From assembly GCA_963682175.1 (NCBI GenBank), contig OY821771.1, positions 34,740,201-34,804,200 of the forward strand: a DNA stretch of 64,000 nt, read 5' to 3'. Of this stretch, positions 24,966 through 36,659 are shown piece by piece. The stretch is from Triglochin maritima (lineage: Eukaryota; Streptophyta; Magnoliopsida; Alismatales; Juncaginaceae). Position 1 is the stretch's first letter, and each line of letters opens with the position of its first letter. Below the pieces are notes generated by a model. That model was not told the DNA's origin. It did not search any database and saw only the letters and a program-made list of their open reading frames with translations. A program made the position numbers and the translations under genes.

Positions 24966-26115
24966 GACAGGAGGAAAGAAAGAGGAAGGCTGGGGTTGCG
25001 CTTCCGCTTTTGCACCCTCAAAAAATGCGGACTATTAAACCACGCTTGCGCACAGAACACATAGACGAAGCGCAAAGCAAATCTGGCCAAGATGAGGCAC
25101 AGAAGATTGCCGCAGAAAAACAAGAAGAAATAAAGGAGGCCGAAGAAGCGACCACAAAAACAAAAGGGCCCGAAGAAGCCAGTGAAGAAACAGCGAAAGA
25201 TGAACTGGCCGCCCATGTTTCGTCCACGAGGCCAGATGTGGATGAGACCGCCTTGAGAACGCTGACCAATGATGAGGTACATCGTTTATTGAATGCAACG
25301 GCTCCCGAGCGAGAAGCAAAAGATATTATCTGGAGGGGGGTTCTCAGCATTATCAGCAGGGGTGATCTCAAGGAAATAATTTCGCGAGGCACAGAAATCA
25401 CCAACGAAACTCTTGACGGCCTAATTGAGGTACTCGTCAGAAGAGGAGGGCAAAAAAAGGTGGTCTGCTTATCAACCTTCGAATCGGAAATGATTGTGGA
25501 GGGACAGGGAGAAGATATAAGGAAAGATTATTTACTCCCAAAAATAGAAGGACTTAATGTGGAGGAAGTCGTCATCGCACAGCCATGCTGTTTGTCCGGC
25601 CACTGGACTCTGTTCGTTGCCCACGGACCTCGATCAGAGTTCATTCAGTACAACAGCATCTCCCGCACGCTGAAAAGAGGTGAAAATCCTAACCGTTTAG
25701 TCGGAACTCATGAATGCACCGCGTCTAAGATAGCGGGATTCTGGCGAGGGTTTTTGGCGGTCGAATGGCCACTGAGAGTTGACAGGAAGGGTAGCCAACG
25801 ACAGCTAGCGGGGAGTAACGACTGCGGGCCATACGTTTTGTACTGGATCAAGCGTTTGATGGAGAATGCTGATCCGACTCAGCCGAAGCAGAGCAAGGTT
25901 CTTCACCGTTTTAGAGGCGATTTGGCCAATTTCTTACTCGAAGACTCTGGGATGTGCGATCAACAATAAACGACTCTGGATGTTTTAATTTTTTTTACAA
26001 AGTTATACATGTATACATATTAAAATTACATAGACTATTTGAATGATTTATCAATACAAAGACATTTGGTGTTGGGTTAAATTATCAATACAAGGACATG
26101 TATAAATTATCAATA

Positions 26116-27690
26116 CTCTTAAACCGGACAACAAATACACCTATTCCGGACAGCAAATACACTAATTCCGGACAACAAATACACTTATACCGGACAGCAA
26201 ATACACTTATTCCGGAAAAATTAATGTTCCGTTTGTGGACAAAATTTATTCTTAAACCGGACAACAAATACACTTACTCCGAACAACAAATACACTTATT
26301 CCGGACAGAAAATACACTTATTCCGAACAACAAATACACATATTCCGGACAACAAATACACATATTCCGGACAGCAAATACACTTATGCCGGACAGCAAA
26401 TACACTTATTCCGGACAGGAAATACACTTATTCCGGACAAACTTTTTGTTCCGTTTCGGGACACACTTTATTCTTAAACCGGACAACAAATACACTTATT
26501 CCGGACAACAAATACACTTATTCTGGACAGCAAATACACTTATTCCGGACAAATTTTTTGTTCCGTTTCGGGACACACTTTATTCTTATTCCGGACAGCA
26601 AATACACTTATTCCGGACAGCAAATACACTTATTCCGGACACACTTTATTCTTAAACCGGACAACAAATACATTTATTCCGGACAACAAATACGCTTATT
26701 CCGGATAACAAATACACTTATTCCGGACAGCAAATACACTTATTCCGGAAAAACTTTTTGTTCCGTTTCGGGACACACTTTATTCTTATTCCGGACAGCA
26801 AATACACTTATTCCGGACAGCAAGTACACTTATTCCGGACAGCAAATACACTTATTCCGGACACACTTTATTCTTAAACCGGACAACAAATACATTTATT
26901 CCGGACAACAAATACGCTTATTCCGGACAACAAATACACTTATTCCGGACAGCAAATACACTTATTCCGGACAAACTTTTTGTTCCGTTTCGGGACACAC
27001 TTTATTCTTATTCCGGACAGCAAGTACACTTATTCCGGACAGCAAGTACACTTATTCCGGACAGCAAGTACACTTATTCCGGACACACTTTATTCTTAAA
27101 CCGGACAACAAATACATTTATTCCGGACAACAAATACGCTTATTCCGGACACCAAATACACTTATTCCGGACAGCAAATACACTTATTCCGGACAAACTT
27201 TTTGTTCCGTTTCGGGACACACTTTAGTCTTAAACCGGACAACAAATACACTTATTCCGGACAGCAAATACACTTATTCCGGACAGCAAGTACACTTATT
27301 ACGGACAGAAAATACACTTATTCCGGACACACTTTATTCTTAAACCGGACAACAAATACATTTATTCCGGACAACAAATACGCTTATTCGGGACAACAAA
27401 TACACTTATTCCGGACAGCAAATACACTTATTCCGGACAAACTTCTTGTTCCGTTTCGGCACACACTTTAGTCTTAAAACCGGACAACAAATACACTTAT
27501 TCCGGAAAACAAATACACTTACTGTTAAATACTGGACATACTGGTCACTTAATCCGGACATAAATAAAACATAAACCGGACATACTGTTAACTTAATCCG
27601 GAAATAAATAAAACTTATTCCGGACGGATATATAACGTAATCCGGACAGACAAACAATGTAATCCGGACGGCCTAATTACGTATTCCGGA
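26116..27690 (-). repeat. TCCGGA-core minisatellite with higher-order structure in the intergenic spacer
   Basis: The basic unit is about 22 bp (TTCCGGACAGCAAATACACTTA). A longer block containing GTTCCGTTTCGGGACACAC recurs near 26450, 26564, 26758, 26979, 27203 and 27447. The later spacings of about 221-224 bp show a higher-order repeat. In the orientation of the transposase gene the unit reads TAAGTGTATTTG...TGTCCGGAA, matching the intron array at 22945. The open frames here are by-products of a stop-free repeat. Confidence 0.9.
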
Positions 27691-27791
27691 CAGACATACA
27701 ACAAACCAAAATTACTTAATATATTTGTCGCCATGAGAAATTAATTCACAAACGATCAAGCAAAGAAAGGGTTGAATCTTATGCAATAATA

Positions 27792-27891
27792 CAATGACTT
27801 TCAACAAAATTACATACAATGACTTTCAACAAAATTACATACAATGACTTTCAACAAAATTACATACAATGACTTTCAACAAAATTACATA
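27792..27891. repeat. Four perfect 25-bp tandem repeats
   Basis: Four copies of a unit starting CAATGACTTTCAACAAAAT lie just downstream of the transposase stop codon, in its probable 3' untranslated region. Confidence 0.9.
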
Positions 27892-27923
27892 GGAATAATT
27901 CCAACCAAGGACAAATACAATAA

Positions 27924-30637
27924 TCAAGGAGGAACTCCCTCGTAATGCAAATTCATGTCCCAGTCATCGAAATCGTGATCCCCCGGTTTGGGTGCTGCAG
28001 GGTGTAACGGGGGTAGAGTCTTCTTCCTGTTGATTTTCTTAACGTTGCTTTTAATTATTTTCTCAGACAAAGAAATCCGTCGTTTGCTCGGCAGTCTGCC
28101 TTTCCGTATTGTCTTATCCGGATTGAGAACGGATGTACCAGCGAACAAAGGATCAGGTCGTTGCATACGTTCCTTAAGCAACTCAAGTGCCTCTACCGCC
28201 TGAAGATATCTATCGTTTGAGTCGAAAGCGGCCTCGGCGATCCAAAGCACACGACCCATTATGTCGTCGTGGCGACGAAGCGCATCGTTCACCGTTATGC
28301 CGCTTTGAAGAGGAAACTTGACTCCATAGCTCCTTCGGATATCCTTCCTCCATCGGTGGACGATGTAAGACTCGGGGAGCAACGCGTTTGGACGTATTCA
28401 GGCAATAACAACATAAACGTGACAACATAGGATACCGACGTGATCAAACATTCTGCAATCGCATACCCACTTCTCATCTCTAATTTGCACTGTGAACCGT
28501 TTCGACAATGGGAGGATATGTGTCAATACATGTTCGGTCACGTTCAAGTGCAATGTGTCGTCCTCGTTGAACTCATCCTTGATGTCGCAGTACATCATCT
28601 TCCCAATTTCTAACTGCACCTTCTTGAAGACACCCACCGTATACAACTCGCTCAATTGCCTCTCGAATGGATATTTCGAAATCAATTGCGGAGCCTTATG
28701 CTGACAATCGAAATCAGACTGAGCTTCCTTCTCATACTTGTGGCGTAGTGCGAGTTCGTATTGTTGAACGAACTGCTTAAGTGTCGTCCTTGATGTGAGG
28801 TACTTATCGAAGAAGGCGTTCATACCCTCACTTCTCTGGGTTGATGCCATTCCGACGGAAAAACAATCCCGCGAAAATGCAGGTACCCAGTGCTCTCGAA
28901 TTGCATAAATGGATCGGAGCTAATTATTGTCGTGCAACTCGAAATCATCTAGAAATCCCTGCCAATTCCGCTCGAATTCTGCCGGAGTCTTGGAATCGAA
29001 TATACAGTTGTTGAGGTCAAACAACGGATGCTCCCGGTACTTCTTGGGCAGCTTCACAGGGGCCTTATTCATTATGTGCCATATACAAAATCTGTGCCGC
29101 GCTTCAGGGAACACAATCCTCACAGCCGAAGCTATGGCGCCACATTGGTCTGTTATGATCGCCGGGGGGCTTGTATCTGCACACAACGCGATCAAGATAA
29201 AAACATATGTTAATCCGGACAGAAATAACGTAAACCGGACAGACGTAAGGGATAAACCGGACGAGCAAAAGACGTAAACCGGACAGACGTAAGGGATAAA
29301 CCGGACGAGCAAAAGACGTAAACCGGACAGGCGTCAAGGGTAAACCGGACAGACGTAAGGGATAAACCGGACGCGCAAAAAACGTAAACCGGACAGACGT
29401 AAGGGATAAACCGGACGAGCAAAATACGTAAACCGGACAGACGTAAGGGATAAAACGGACGAGCAAAAGACGTAAACCGGACAGACGTAAGGGATAAACA
29501 GGACGAGCAAAAGACGTAAACAGGACAGACGTAAGGGATAAACCGGACGAGCAAAATACGTAAACCGGACAGACGTAAAGGATAAACCGGACGAGCAAAA
29601 GACGTAAAACGGACAGACGTAAGGGAGTAACCGGACAGGCACACAACGTAAAATGGACAAAGCCGGACAAAATAAAACACGTACCGTTCATGCACGTCAA
29701 CCATGTTTGGAACAACCAAATGTAATTTTGTGTCGTCTCGGAAGAGAGGAGTGCGCAACCGAGTAGGACGGACTGGTAGTGGTGATCTACCCCCACAAAT
29801 GGGGCAAAAGGCATGTCATACTTGTTTGTTATGTATGTTGTATCAAAACATATTGCATCTCCAAAGTAAGAGTAAGCAGCTCGAGAACGACTGTCGGCCC
29901 AGAACACATTTCGTAGTCTGCCTTCGTCGTCCATATCCATTACGTAAAAGAAGCGGGAATCATTCTTCTGCATCCTGATGAAATAATCTTGGATAGCTTG
30001 CGCATCTCCTGGTCCCATTTTGAGGTTTCTAACCTCGTTCACAACATTCCTGCGAAACATAATTTTTATGACAAAGCTAAATGCGTAACTTCAACCAGGT
30101 TAAGTGGAGAATAAATAACCTTAGGTCCCGCTCGTTGAAAGACAATTTATCGTGACCTCCAGCTTCGACCACAAAAGATTGCATGGTCTTGGCGGCAGAT
30201 ATACCGGCAGCATCATTGCACGAAATGCGTGCTCTGGCGGACTCCGGGACGGATCATTTTTGTCGGAGGAAGCGCATCTGGTCTTCCGACAGCATGGCGT
30301 GATTATGTTCGAGATCTACGTAGTTAATTACGTAGCCTCTGGATGGATTACCGGAGACCCTAATCCGCGCAGTGCATTCGACCCTACCGGATAACCTATG
30401 TTTCGGTTTACCTTCACCTTGGTTTCCGGGAGCATTACCTTCCTTTGAGCAAGTAAGAGTGGCCCGTATTACAACACCATGACCGTAATGAGATTGCCTT
30501 ATCTTCACACCAAAACCACAGGAATCGGCGTATGAAACGTAAAATGCTTTGGCTTCTTCGAAGGAAGGAAAATTCATCATCACTTGAGGGACGTTGGAGG
30601 CATGAGCCGGCTGTGAGGACACATTTACGAGTGCCAT
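27924..30637 (-). pseudogene. FAR1-type MULE transposase, three nonsense codons
   Basis: Exons 30637-30120, 30049-29685 and 29176-27924 join in frame (2136 nt, 711 codons plus stop). Order: FAR1-like zinc-binding N terminus (FPSFEEAKAFYVSYADSCGF ... LEHNHAML); transposase core with first Asp in AICFDTTYITNKYDMPF, second Asp in PAIITDQCGAIASAV, and Glu in GMASTQRSEGMNAFFDKY; SWIM zinc finger WVCDCRMFDHVGILCCHV; C-terminal basic segment. Premature in-frame stops are TGA (30254-30256), TAG (28920-28922) and TGA (28398-28400). All leave the frame open on both sides and fit CGA or TGG codons altered by C-to-T changes. Met 30637 was chosen for MALVNVSS; an upstream Met at 30706 is possible. Intron 2 is filled by a TCCGGA-type array. 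The product would bind the element's ends and catalyse transposition. Confidence 0.85.
29206..29655 (-). repeat. ACCGGACAGACGTAAGGG-type tandem array in transposase intron 2
   Basis: About ten copies of a 40-45-bp double unit (CCGGACAGACGTAAGGGATAA plus CCGGACGAGCAAAAGACGTAA) lie wholly inside intron 2 (29177-29684). The repeat is stop-free, which makes a long but false read-through frame. Confidence 0.88.
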
Positions 30638-30841
30638 TACAGTACAACAAAAATGGAGGAAGGAGAGAAGAAGGAATGGTTCGTAGGATCGGAATAACCT
30701 AGACACTCATATTTGTATCTCCGTGACGCGCCAAACAATAAGAAAGAAGACGGAGGACGTGCTGATTTGAAAAGCATTAAATGCGATGGTGGACGCATCG
30801 GGAAAATAAAACAACAGCAACAAAAAATCAGGAGTAAGTAG

Positions 30842-30985
30842 TTCGTCTGTCCGGAATAAGTGTTCCGTCTGTCCGGAATAAGTATTCCAACTGTCCGGAA
30901 TAAATAGTAACTGTGTCCGGAATAAGTTACGTGCTTGTCCAGAAACTAAAGAAAATGAATGATGTGTGTGTCCGGAAAAAAATGA
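30842..30985 (+). repeat. Short TCCGGAATAAGT array upstream of the transposase gene
   Basis: Six degenerate copies of TGTCCGGAATAAGT, the same unit as at 22945-23690, lie 200-350 bp upstream of the transposase start. A promoter-proximal binding role is possible; that is inference. Confidence 0.8.
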
Positions 30986-31274
30986 ATTTAATAAAGAGAA
31001 GGGAAGAAACAGGAGGACGAAGGTGGAGTGTAGGAGCGCCAACATGATGAAAGAATGGAGTGATTTGAGACGCATTAATGAGGGATGGCGAGGGATGGCG
31101 AGGGATGGCGAAATTTGTACGAAACGAGGAATAAACTAAACAAAGAAATTGTTTCTGGGGAGAGAGCGAACTCAGCCGCGTCTGCTGACTGGGTTGCCCA
31201 CATCAGCCATTCTGCTGACTGGGTTTGCAGCGTCCGTGACGCGAAGCGTTCAACAAACATTTCCCATATGATTT

Positions 31275-32425
31275 ACGCCTCCGTCTTGGTTGGAGAAAGT
31301 TTTTAAATTCTCCAATACGTAACTATTCTCTAACACTTCCTTGCATGTATGATCGAGATAATTTTTTCCTTCGTCTACGCATGACAACAACATGGGTGAA
31401 TGTGTCAACTCAGTCGTTGAGCTTTTAAGACTTCGATACCATATACAAATGTAAGTATCTAACTTAAAATCAATTAATGATAAGTGAATGGACTTTTTAA
31501 CTTATAATTCAGGAAAAAATCTTAAATTCTCCAACGTATGACTATTATCAGATAGACACGAAGTCTATGGTTTGATTAGTTTCTCCTTTGATCATTGGAA
31601 GTTTATACTAATCTTGTGAAAATATCACCCAAGTTGAAAGGTCAGAAGTTGCTTACGTGAATTACGTGATGAACTGCCCCATGCATTTATCTTATTCTAC
31701 AACGATCTCTAATTAAAATGTAGGCCCCGTTTGGACGGGGTTACCATATATGTTAGCTTTTAGTAGGAAGTCAATTCTTAGGATTTTAGATCCAAAAGAT
31801 TTTGGTAGGAAATCGAAAATATTTGGATGCCGAGAACCTCTCTGGATCCCCATTCGTCTTATCAGACCAAATCCCCTAAACTACCCTCCAACAAAGCAAA
31901 ACTTCCTCAAACCCCTACTTCACCCTAATCAAACGTGAACACAACCACAATCTACTTATAGTTGACCACAACTTCAAAACAAACCAATTCCCACTGCAAA
32001 CCAAGAACCAAGTTGCAAAACTAGAACCAACAAGAAAAGTGATCTAACATATAATCGGGATTTATATTTACCCACACAAAAAACCCCAAATTATCTATGT
32101 TTCCATTTAGATCTACATAACAACATTGACATCCTAATAACTAACTATAAGGGAACGCATACCTGGACACCACAACCACCTGGTCCGACGTGCACAACCG
32201 GGGGGTATGACCACCCTCGCTCCAGACCTATTAATACATACATTTTCAAGGGTAATAAATTATATCAAAGAACTAATATAGATTTATTAATACATACATT
32301 TTTAAACTATATAATTGATTGATTCTATCTTATACTTAATCCGTAGTAGGCAGTACGTATCATGTAATTTCATTTACAACTTTTAGTAAACTATATTCGT
32401 GAGACACAAGTACAACATCTTTTTA
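31275..32425. other. Intergenic stretch, nothing recognised
   Basis: AT-rich, with no gene. A phrase GGCCCCGTTTGGACGGGG at 31722-31739 resembles a MITE end, but no partner end was found. Confidence 0.4.
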
Positions 32426-32929
32426 GTTTGGGTCATTTGCTTAGTTTCACTTGCAAAAGGTTGATATTGAAGTTATACGCTTACGTTTTTAGTATTTACT
32501 TAGATGTACTTGTTAACTTACAAAATTAGTTTGTTACTCCTGTAAACACGTAGGTTCCACTTCAAGTTGGTGCTCCCTTAGTTTTTATATTATAATAATT
32601 GAATATTTTGCATATGAACCCAACTGAGAATATTATATTCAACTTAGTTCCTTTAACTTTGGTTATATCGAAATTAAAATGAAATTAACCAAAATCAATC
32701 TTTTTTCAATATAAACATCGTTTCAACTTCCAAATAATACTAATATTTTTTTTGGAAAACTGTTTAATATTTTCCACAAACGTATCGAAACACAAACACT
32801 ATCCCAACAACCCTGACATCTTCTCGTCTGAAATCCCCTCCTCAAAGGCCGGAGGAGGTCGAGGTTGTAGGGAGGTAGATGGAGGAAGAGTCACTACTAC
32901 AGAAAAGGGAATATCCGTCGGATGTTTGG

Positions 32930-33310
32930 GCTTATACACGTCGGATATAAGCACACCCCTATCCGACGTATATGTGTGCGTCGTCTATACATAGACGTCG
33001 ACCGTCTTATAGCCGACGTCTATACCTAACCAATAGACGTCAGCCTTAATTAGACTCCGACGTGTATTCATTAATGTATAGACGTCGGTTAATTAACATA
33101 CGACGCCTATACTTTAGGTATACACGTCGGTTAACTAACATACGACGCCTATACTTTAGGGATAGACGTCGGGTAACTAACATACGACGCCTATACTTTA
33201 GGTTTAGACGTCGGATTACATAGAAAGCCGACGTCTATTCCTTTCTTTAGAGGAATAGACGTCGGCTTATAGAGACAGCCGACGTCTATTCCCAAACCTG
33301 GACAAAAAAA
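32930..33310. repeat. Left subterminal repeats of the CACTA element
   Basis: A dozen or more copies of TAGACGTCGG or its complement occur in direct and inverted order. Such repeats are the usual transposase accessory-protein binding sites of CACTA elements. Confidence 0.85.
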
Positions 33311-33632
33311 ATAAATAGGATCCGACGAAATTGTGTTTAGTCATCGTCGTCGTGTACATACAATTGCACCAAATTCGTTCACCTATAAATTTCATCCACA
33401 TACATCCATATACATCCCACATACATCCATACAATTGACATTCACAAGCATACATCCACAAGCTATGCACAAACACAAACACAAAAATACAACCACACAA
33501 TTGACATTCAACACACTTGCAATTAATTCATTCTAAAATTAAGGCGATTATATTAAGGCATAAAGTGTATGTTTGTAATACAAGTGCACTTGTTAACTAA
33601 ATTACAAAAAATACAATTGGCAGTAGAACCTC

Positions 33633-36526
33633 TTAGTTCGTCAGCATGTTTCTGATGAAATAGCGAGCCCATCGGTCGCGAGTTTCATCGAGCTCCTGTT
33701 GCGAGAATGGATCACTAATTTTTGGAAAAACCTATCAAAAAAATACAAGTGTGTTTCAATATTAATAACTAAATATTGAAACTACAATTGAATATACAAT
33801 TGAATAACGATCTACATTACCTCGGTTAGACATACGTCTTGAGTTACCACATCGAGGATTTCCTCCATGTATCTCATCACGTAGTAACCGCATTCCGTAT
33901 TTCCAACCTGCTTCCGGTACTACAAACATAGGAATTCGCTAAATATTTGTTCCTAACTTAATTAACAAAAATGGGAAAGAACGTACTCTCATTCCATGCC
34001 ATGTTATTCCAGATTTTGTGGTTGTTCTACTACCACCTAAAGCTCTGTAAACCTTAATGGCCCTGAGTAGCACAAGTGAAAATATCATTCAATAATACTA
34101 ATAAAAATCCAAGAATTACTTTTTTGACAACTAAACGAACTTACATATTTAGAAGTTTCTTTATTGAGTCCCTTGGTTTATTCGACCCCAACGGATCAAA
34201 CCAATATGCCGAATTAGTCGTGGGGCATACAACGACAAACATCCAATGAGCCCTGTTATATATATAATTAGAAGCTTATTACAAAATAAAATTTCACTTT
34301 GAATTACAAAGTTTACCTCTCATGATAAGGGAGCAGATAATATCTTTTGTCTTCTTCTTTAAAGAATGTCCCAAGTTGACCCGATTTATCATCATTCCCG
34401 TATATATATGTAGATGGACTGATAAATCCAAATACTTGATCCTCGGGAAATATTGACCTTCTGGCGTCGTAAAGATGTCTACAAGTATAAAAATTATAAT
34501 TTATTATAGTTTTGATAAAATTATTCAATACTTTTCATTGTATACAAAAAAACACTTACTTCACTTGCACGTCGATAATCATGATACACAACGAATCCAT
34601 CGCCATGAACTGCATGATATCCTCTTTGGTGACGTACAAAGCGGTAGGCAACCCTTTATCCCCCTCCAAGTCCAAGGTACTTAGGGATTGTGCTTCCCTA
34701 CCTACCATACATTGATACAACATTTTGCACCTACTTGGAAGCGAATTAATGTTGATCGGAGATTGGTTGTTTGACCCTTTGCTCCGGGGGCTTGACACCT
34801 TACAAAGATGTATAGAACCGTTAAAATACAATTATTAACAAATTTGAAGTTTAAAGTCTTTCAAAGTTAAACTATACCTCATGTTTGTCGTTTAGCTCTA
34901 CTAAATAACTAGGTCAACGCACGAACCCACCGATAGCATCGCCGAGAGTAACAATCTCTTCTTCCGGAAATGGCACAAAAGCACCAGGATCTAAGCAACT
35001 CTCAACTGCAACCTTCAATTCTCCCTCTCCTACCTCTGTGAAGTGGTGTCTGGAGATGTTATAAACTTTCCCGTGTCCCACCAATCTTCGATCAGGGTCT
35101 TCGACAAATAAAGCACATCTAGATCCATCCGCGAACTTTCCAAACGAGGGACTGTCGATGAGGGCCAATTCTCGAGAATGAGACACGAAATCATCATGTC
35201 GATGAGGGTGGAACACTGGCGGAACTGGAGTAGTCTCCGCGGAAGAACCGGTCTTACGACGGGTAGGAGAAGTAGGCAAATCACGATCCAATCTCTCCGT
35301 AAGAAGTTGCAAAGATTTCTTCAAATCTGCGATCTCTTGCTGGCATTTGGTATGACCACTCGTCGAAGTAGACCGTTGAGTATTCCCATAATATTGTCGA
35401 AGTCCAACTCTACTCCCTACCCCTCGCACACGACCGGGGTGTTCGTCGTTTCCCAAGGCCTCGCGTAGAATATCATTCCGACCATCGGAAGCAAATTCGC
35501 CTTGAGATTCTCTCAACTTCAGAGAGTCCTAAGTTTAAAACAATATTTACTATCATTTGAGCAATATAAAATTAATGATTCTGAATTAATAACATATATA
35601 TAAGTGATGCAACTTACTATCTTCAAGCCGATAGCTTGCGACTCGTCTGTGACGTACTCCCCTCTGGAGTTTACTCTCGCTCTCTTCCAAGAATCACAAC
35701 GAGCTACGGGAGAAGGAGGAGATAGGTTACTTGCTTGCTCCTCACTCATACCGGAGTCAATTGCCTCCTGTCTCTTCTGATCAATTTTTTCAGCCATCAA
35801 CTTCTGGTACCCCGCTCGAGACATACGATGGGTATACTTGTTAGAAGATCTAATCTTTTGGTTTTTTGCTCGGATGGCCTAAAATCAAGTTTATTAGATT
35901 GTCACTAAAATCAATAACTAACAAGTTTGTTTTGAAACTCAGTTACTATATTATAAATTAAACTTAGTATACCTCAAACTCCGGGCTATCTCTGGATTTT
36001 CTGAATAGCTCCCATTGATTCGGAGTGATAAAGTTATAGACATCGCATGGATTTCTATCCTGGTAGTCTCCGAATATGTACTTGTTCGTTAAATTTGTTT
36101 TGAAATCCCTCCAACGAACTGACATGTATGTCATCCACTTCTTCTTCAACTTGTCAGTGGATTGGAACTCAAAAGATTCCTACAACACGTTAACTTTATA
36201 TATATCAAAAGTTCAACTAAAACTATAGAAATCTATAATGGAAACATTACCTGCACATTATCCCATATTGTGTCCTTCAACTTCTCATCTACATCAGCCC
36301 AACTGGATAAACAAATGTCAACTTTGGCCCTCGCTAAGCTACCCAGAAAACTTTTCCAATTATCAGACAGCATGCCTAAGGGCTCAAGACGGTCATCAAA
36401 CTGGATTGGAACTCTACCGTCTCTAGTTCTTCTGCCCACGAATTCTTTCATGAGACAAGGACCTCGTGTATTGTATGTCTTCGAACCTTCAGACTCGGAG
36501 GAAGTGAGTTTCTTTTTCGGAGCCAT
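33633..36526 (-). pseudogene. CACTA second gene: Transposase_24-like protein with C-terminal Ulp1 domain; one nonsense codon
   Basis: Ten exons can be traced by GT-AG borders and frame: 36526-36251, 36179-35973, 35878-35618, 35528-34878, 34798-34560, 34478-34317, 34252-34145, 34062-33987, 33919-33821, 33731-33633 (2178 nt, 725 codons plus stop). The N-terminal half resembles the plant transposase_24 family (DKLKKKWMTYMSVRWRDFK, RAGYQKLMAEK), followed by a coiled-coil-like stretch. The last exons encode a Ulp1/C48 peptidase domain with RAHWMFVVVCP (His), YWFDPLG (Asp), and KQVGNTECGYYVMRYM (Gln and Cys), a complete catalytic set. A TGA at 34914-34916 falls where FVRWPSYLVEL is expected, consistent with TGG changed to TGA; downstream coding remains open. 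It is probably one transposon protein whose peptidase acts on a SUMO-like modifier; the substrate is unknown. Confidence 0.8.
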
Positions 36527-36659
36527 TATACTATAAAAGATAAATTCAAGTAATTAAATAACGTAAAGACATGGATTAAATGTCTATTACAATGTGTTAC
36601 AACAGAAAATTTGCACCTTTACTATTTTTTTTCCTTAATGGATTTTCAATCCATATACC

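Larger units (their letters stand above)
22167..25969 (+). pseudogene. MULE-borne Ulp1 (C48) cysteine peptidase gene with Glu/Lys/Arg-rich repeat; frameshifted
   Basis: Model: exon 1 22167-22220 (MDPSLPETS...), exon 2 22300-22935, exon 3 23764-25969, all phase 0 with GT-AG introns. Exon 2 encodes a plant DUF1985/mobile-domain-like helical region with GHFLSFP, PFTVEDVALLLGLRVHG. Exon 3 continues VWLCEKFKLGDP, then about 240 residues of EEERxKRE-type repeats (24250-24965, probably a long charged helix). It ends in a Ulp1-like domain with GHWTLFVAHG (His) and GSNDCGPYVLYWIK (Cys nucleophile). The usual catalytic Asp position reads Asn (QYNSIS). The repeat is in one frame up to about 24708, and the peptidase is in the next frame from about 24712. 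Without a frame change the protein stops at 24748-24750. The shift is either a slip mutation in the purine tract or an unrecognised intron. Likely role in family terms: cutting SUMO-like modifiers; activity here is uncertain. Confidence 0.75.
21804..31265. mobile_element. MULE with Ulp1-type peptidase gene and FAR1-type transposase (9.46 kb)
   Basis: A perfect 9-bp TSD, ATATGATTT, lies at 21795-21803 and 31266-31274. The left end reads GAATAGTTATATACGG and the right end, inverted, GGGAAATGTTTGTTG. Both are followed by related GACGC...GCGTCACGGACGC blocks. Two convergent genes occupy it: the peptidase gene (+, 22167-25969) and the transposase (-, 27924-30637). Four tandem arrays with a TCCGGA core fill an intron of each gene, the spacer between them and the transposase upstream region. 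The transposase has three nonsense codons and the peptidase gene one apparent frameshift, so this copy is probably not autonomous now. A 1.46-kb derivative is present at 60346-61805. Confidence 0.88.

Noticed and set aside
24118..25282. Leu/Pro/Ser-rich minus-strand frames of 157-361 codons
   Set aside because: They are complements of the GA-rich coding minisatellite and contain nothing but repeat-derived peptides.
26098..27471. Long open frames in the spacer with repeated SGQQIHLFRTANTLIP peptides
   Set aside because: The 22-bp repeat contains no stop in any frame of one strand, so all three frames stay open. They have no start context, no non-repeat sequence and no domain.
29161..29180. 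Suspected frameshift at a run of six C in the transposase exon 3 start
   Set aside because: Using the acceptor TGCAG before ATACAAG restores the frame (MNDTSPPAIITD), so no lesion is needed.
29104..30060. Single 318-codon frame across the transposase
   Set aside because: It reads through intron 2, which is a stop-free tandem array. The conserved transposase sequence is restored only by splicing 29685 to 29176.
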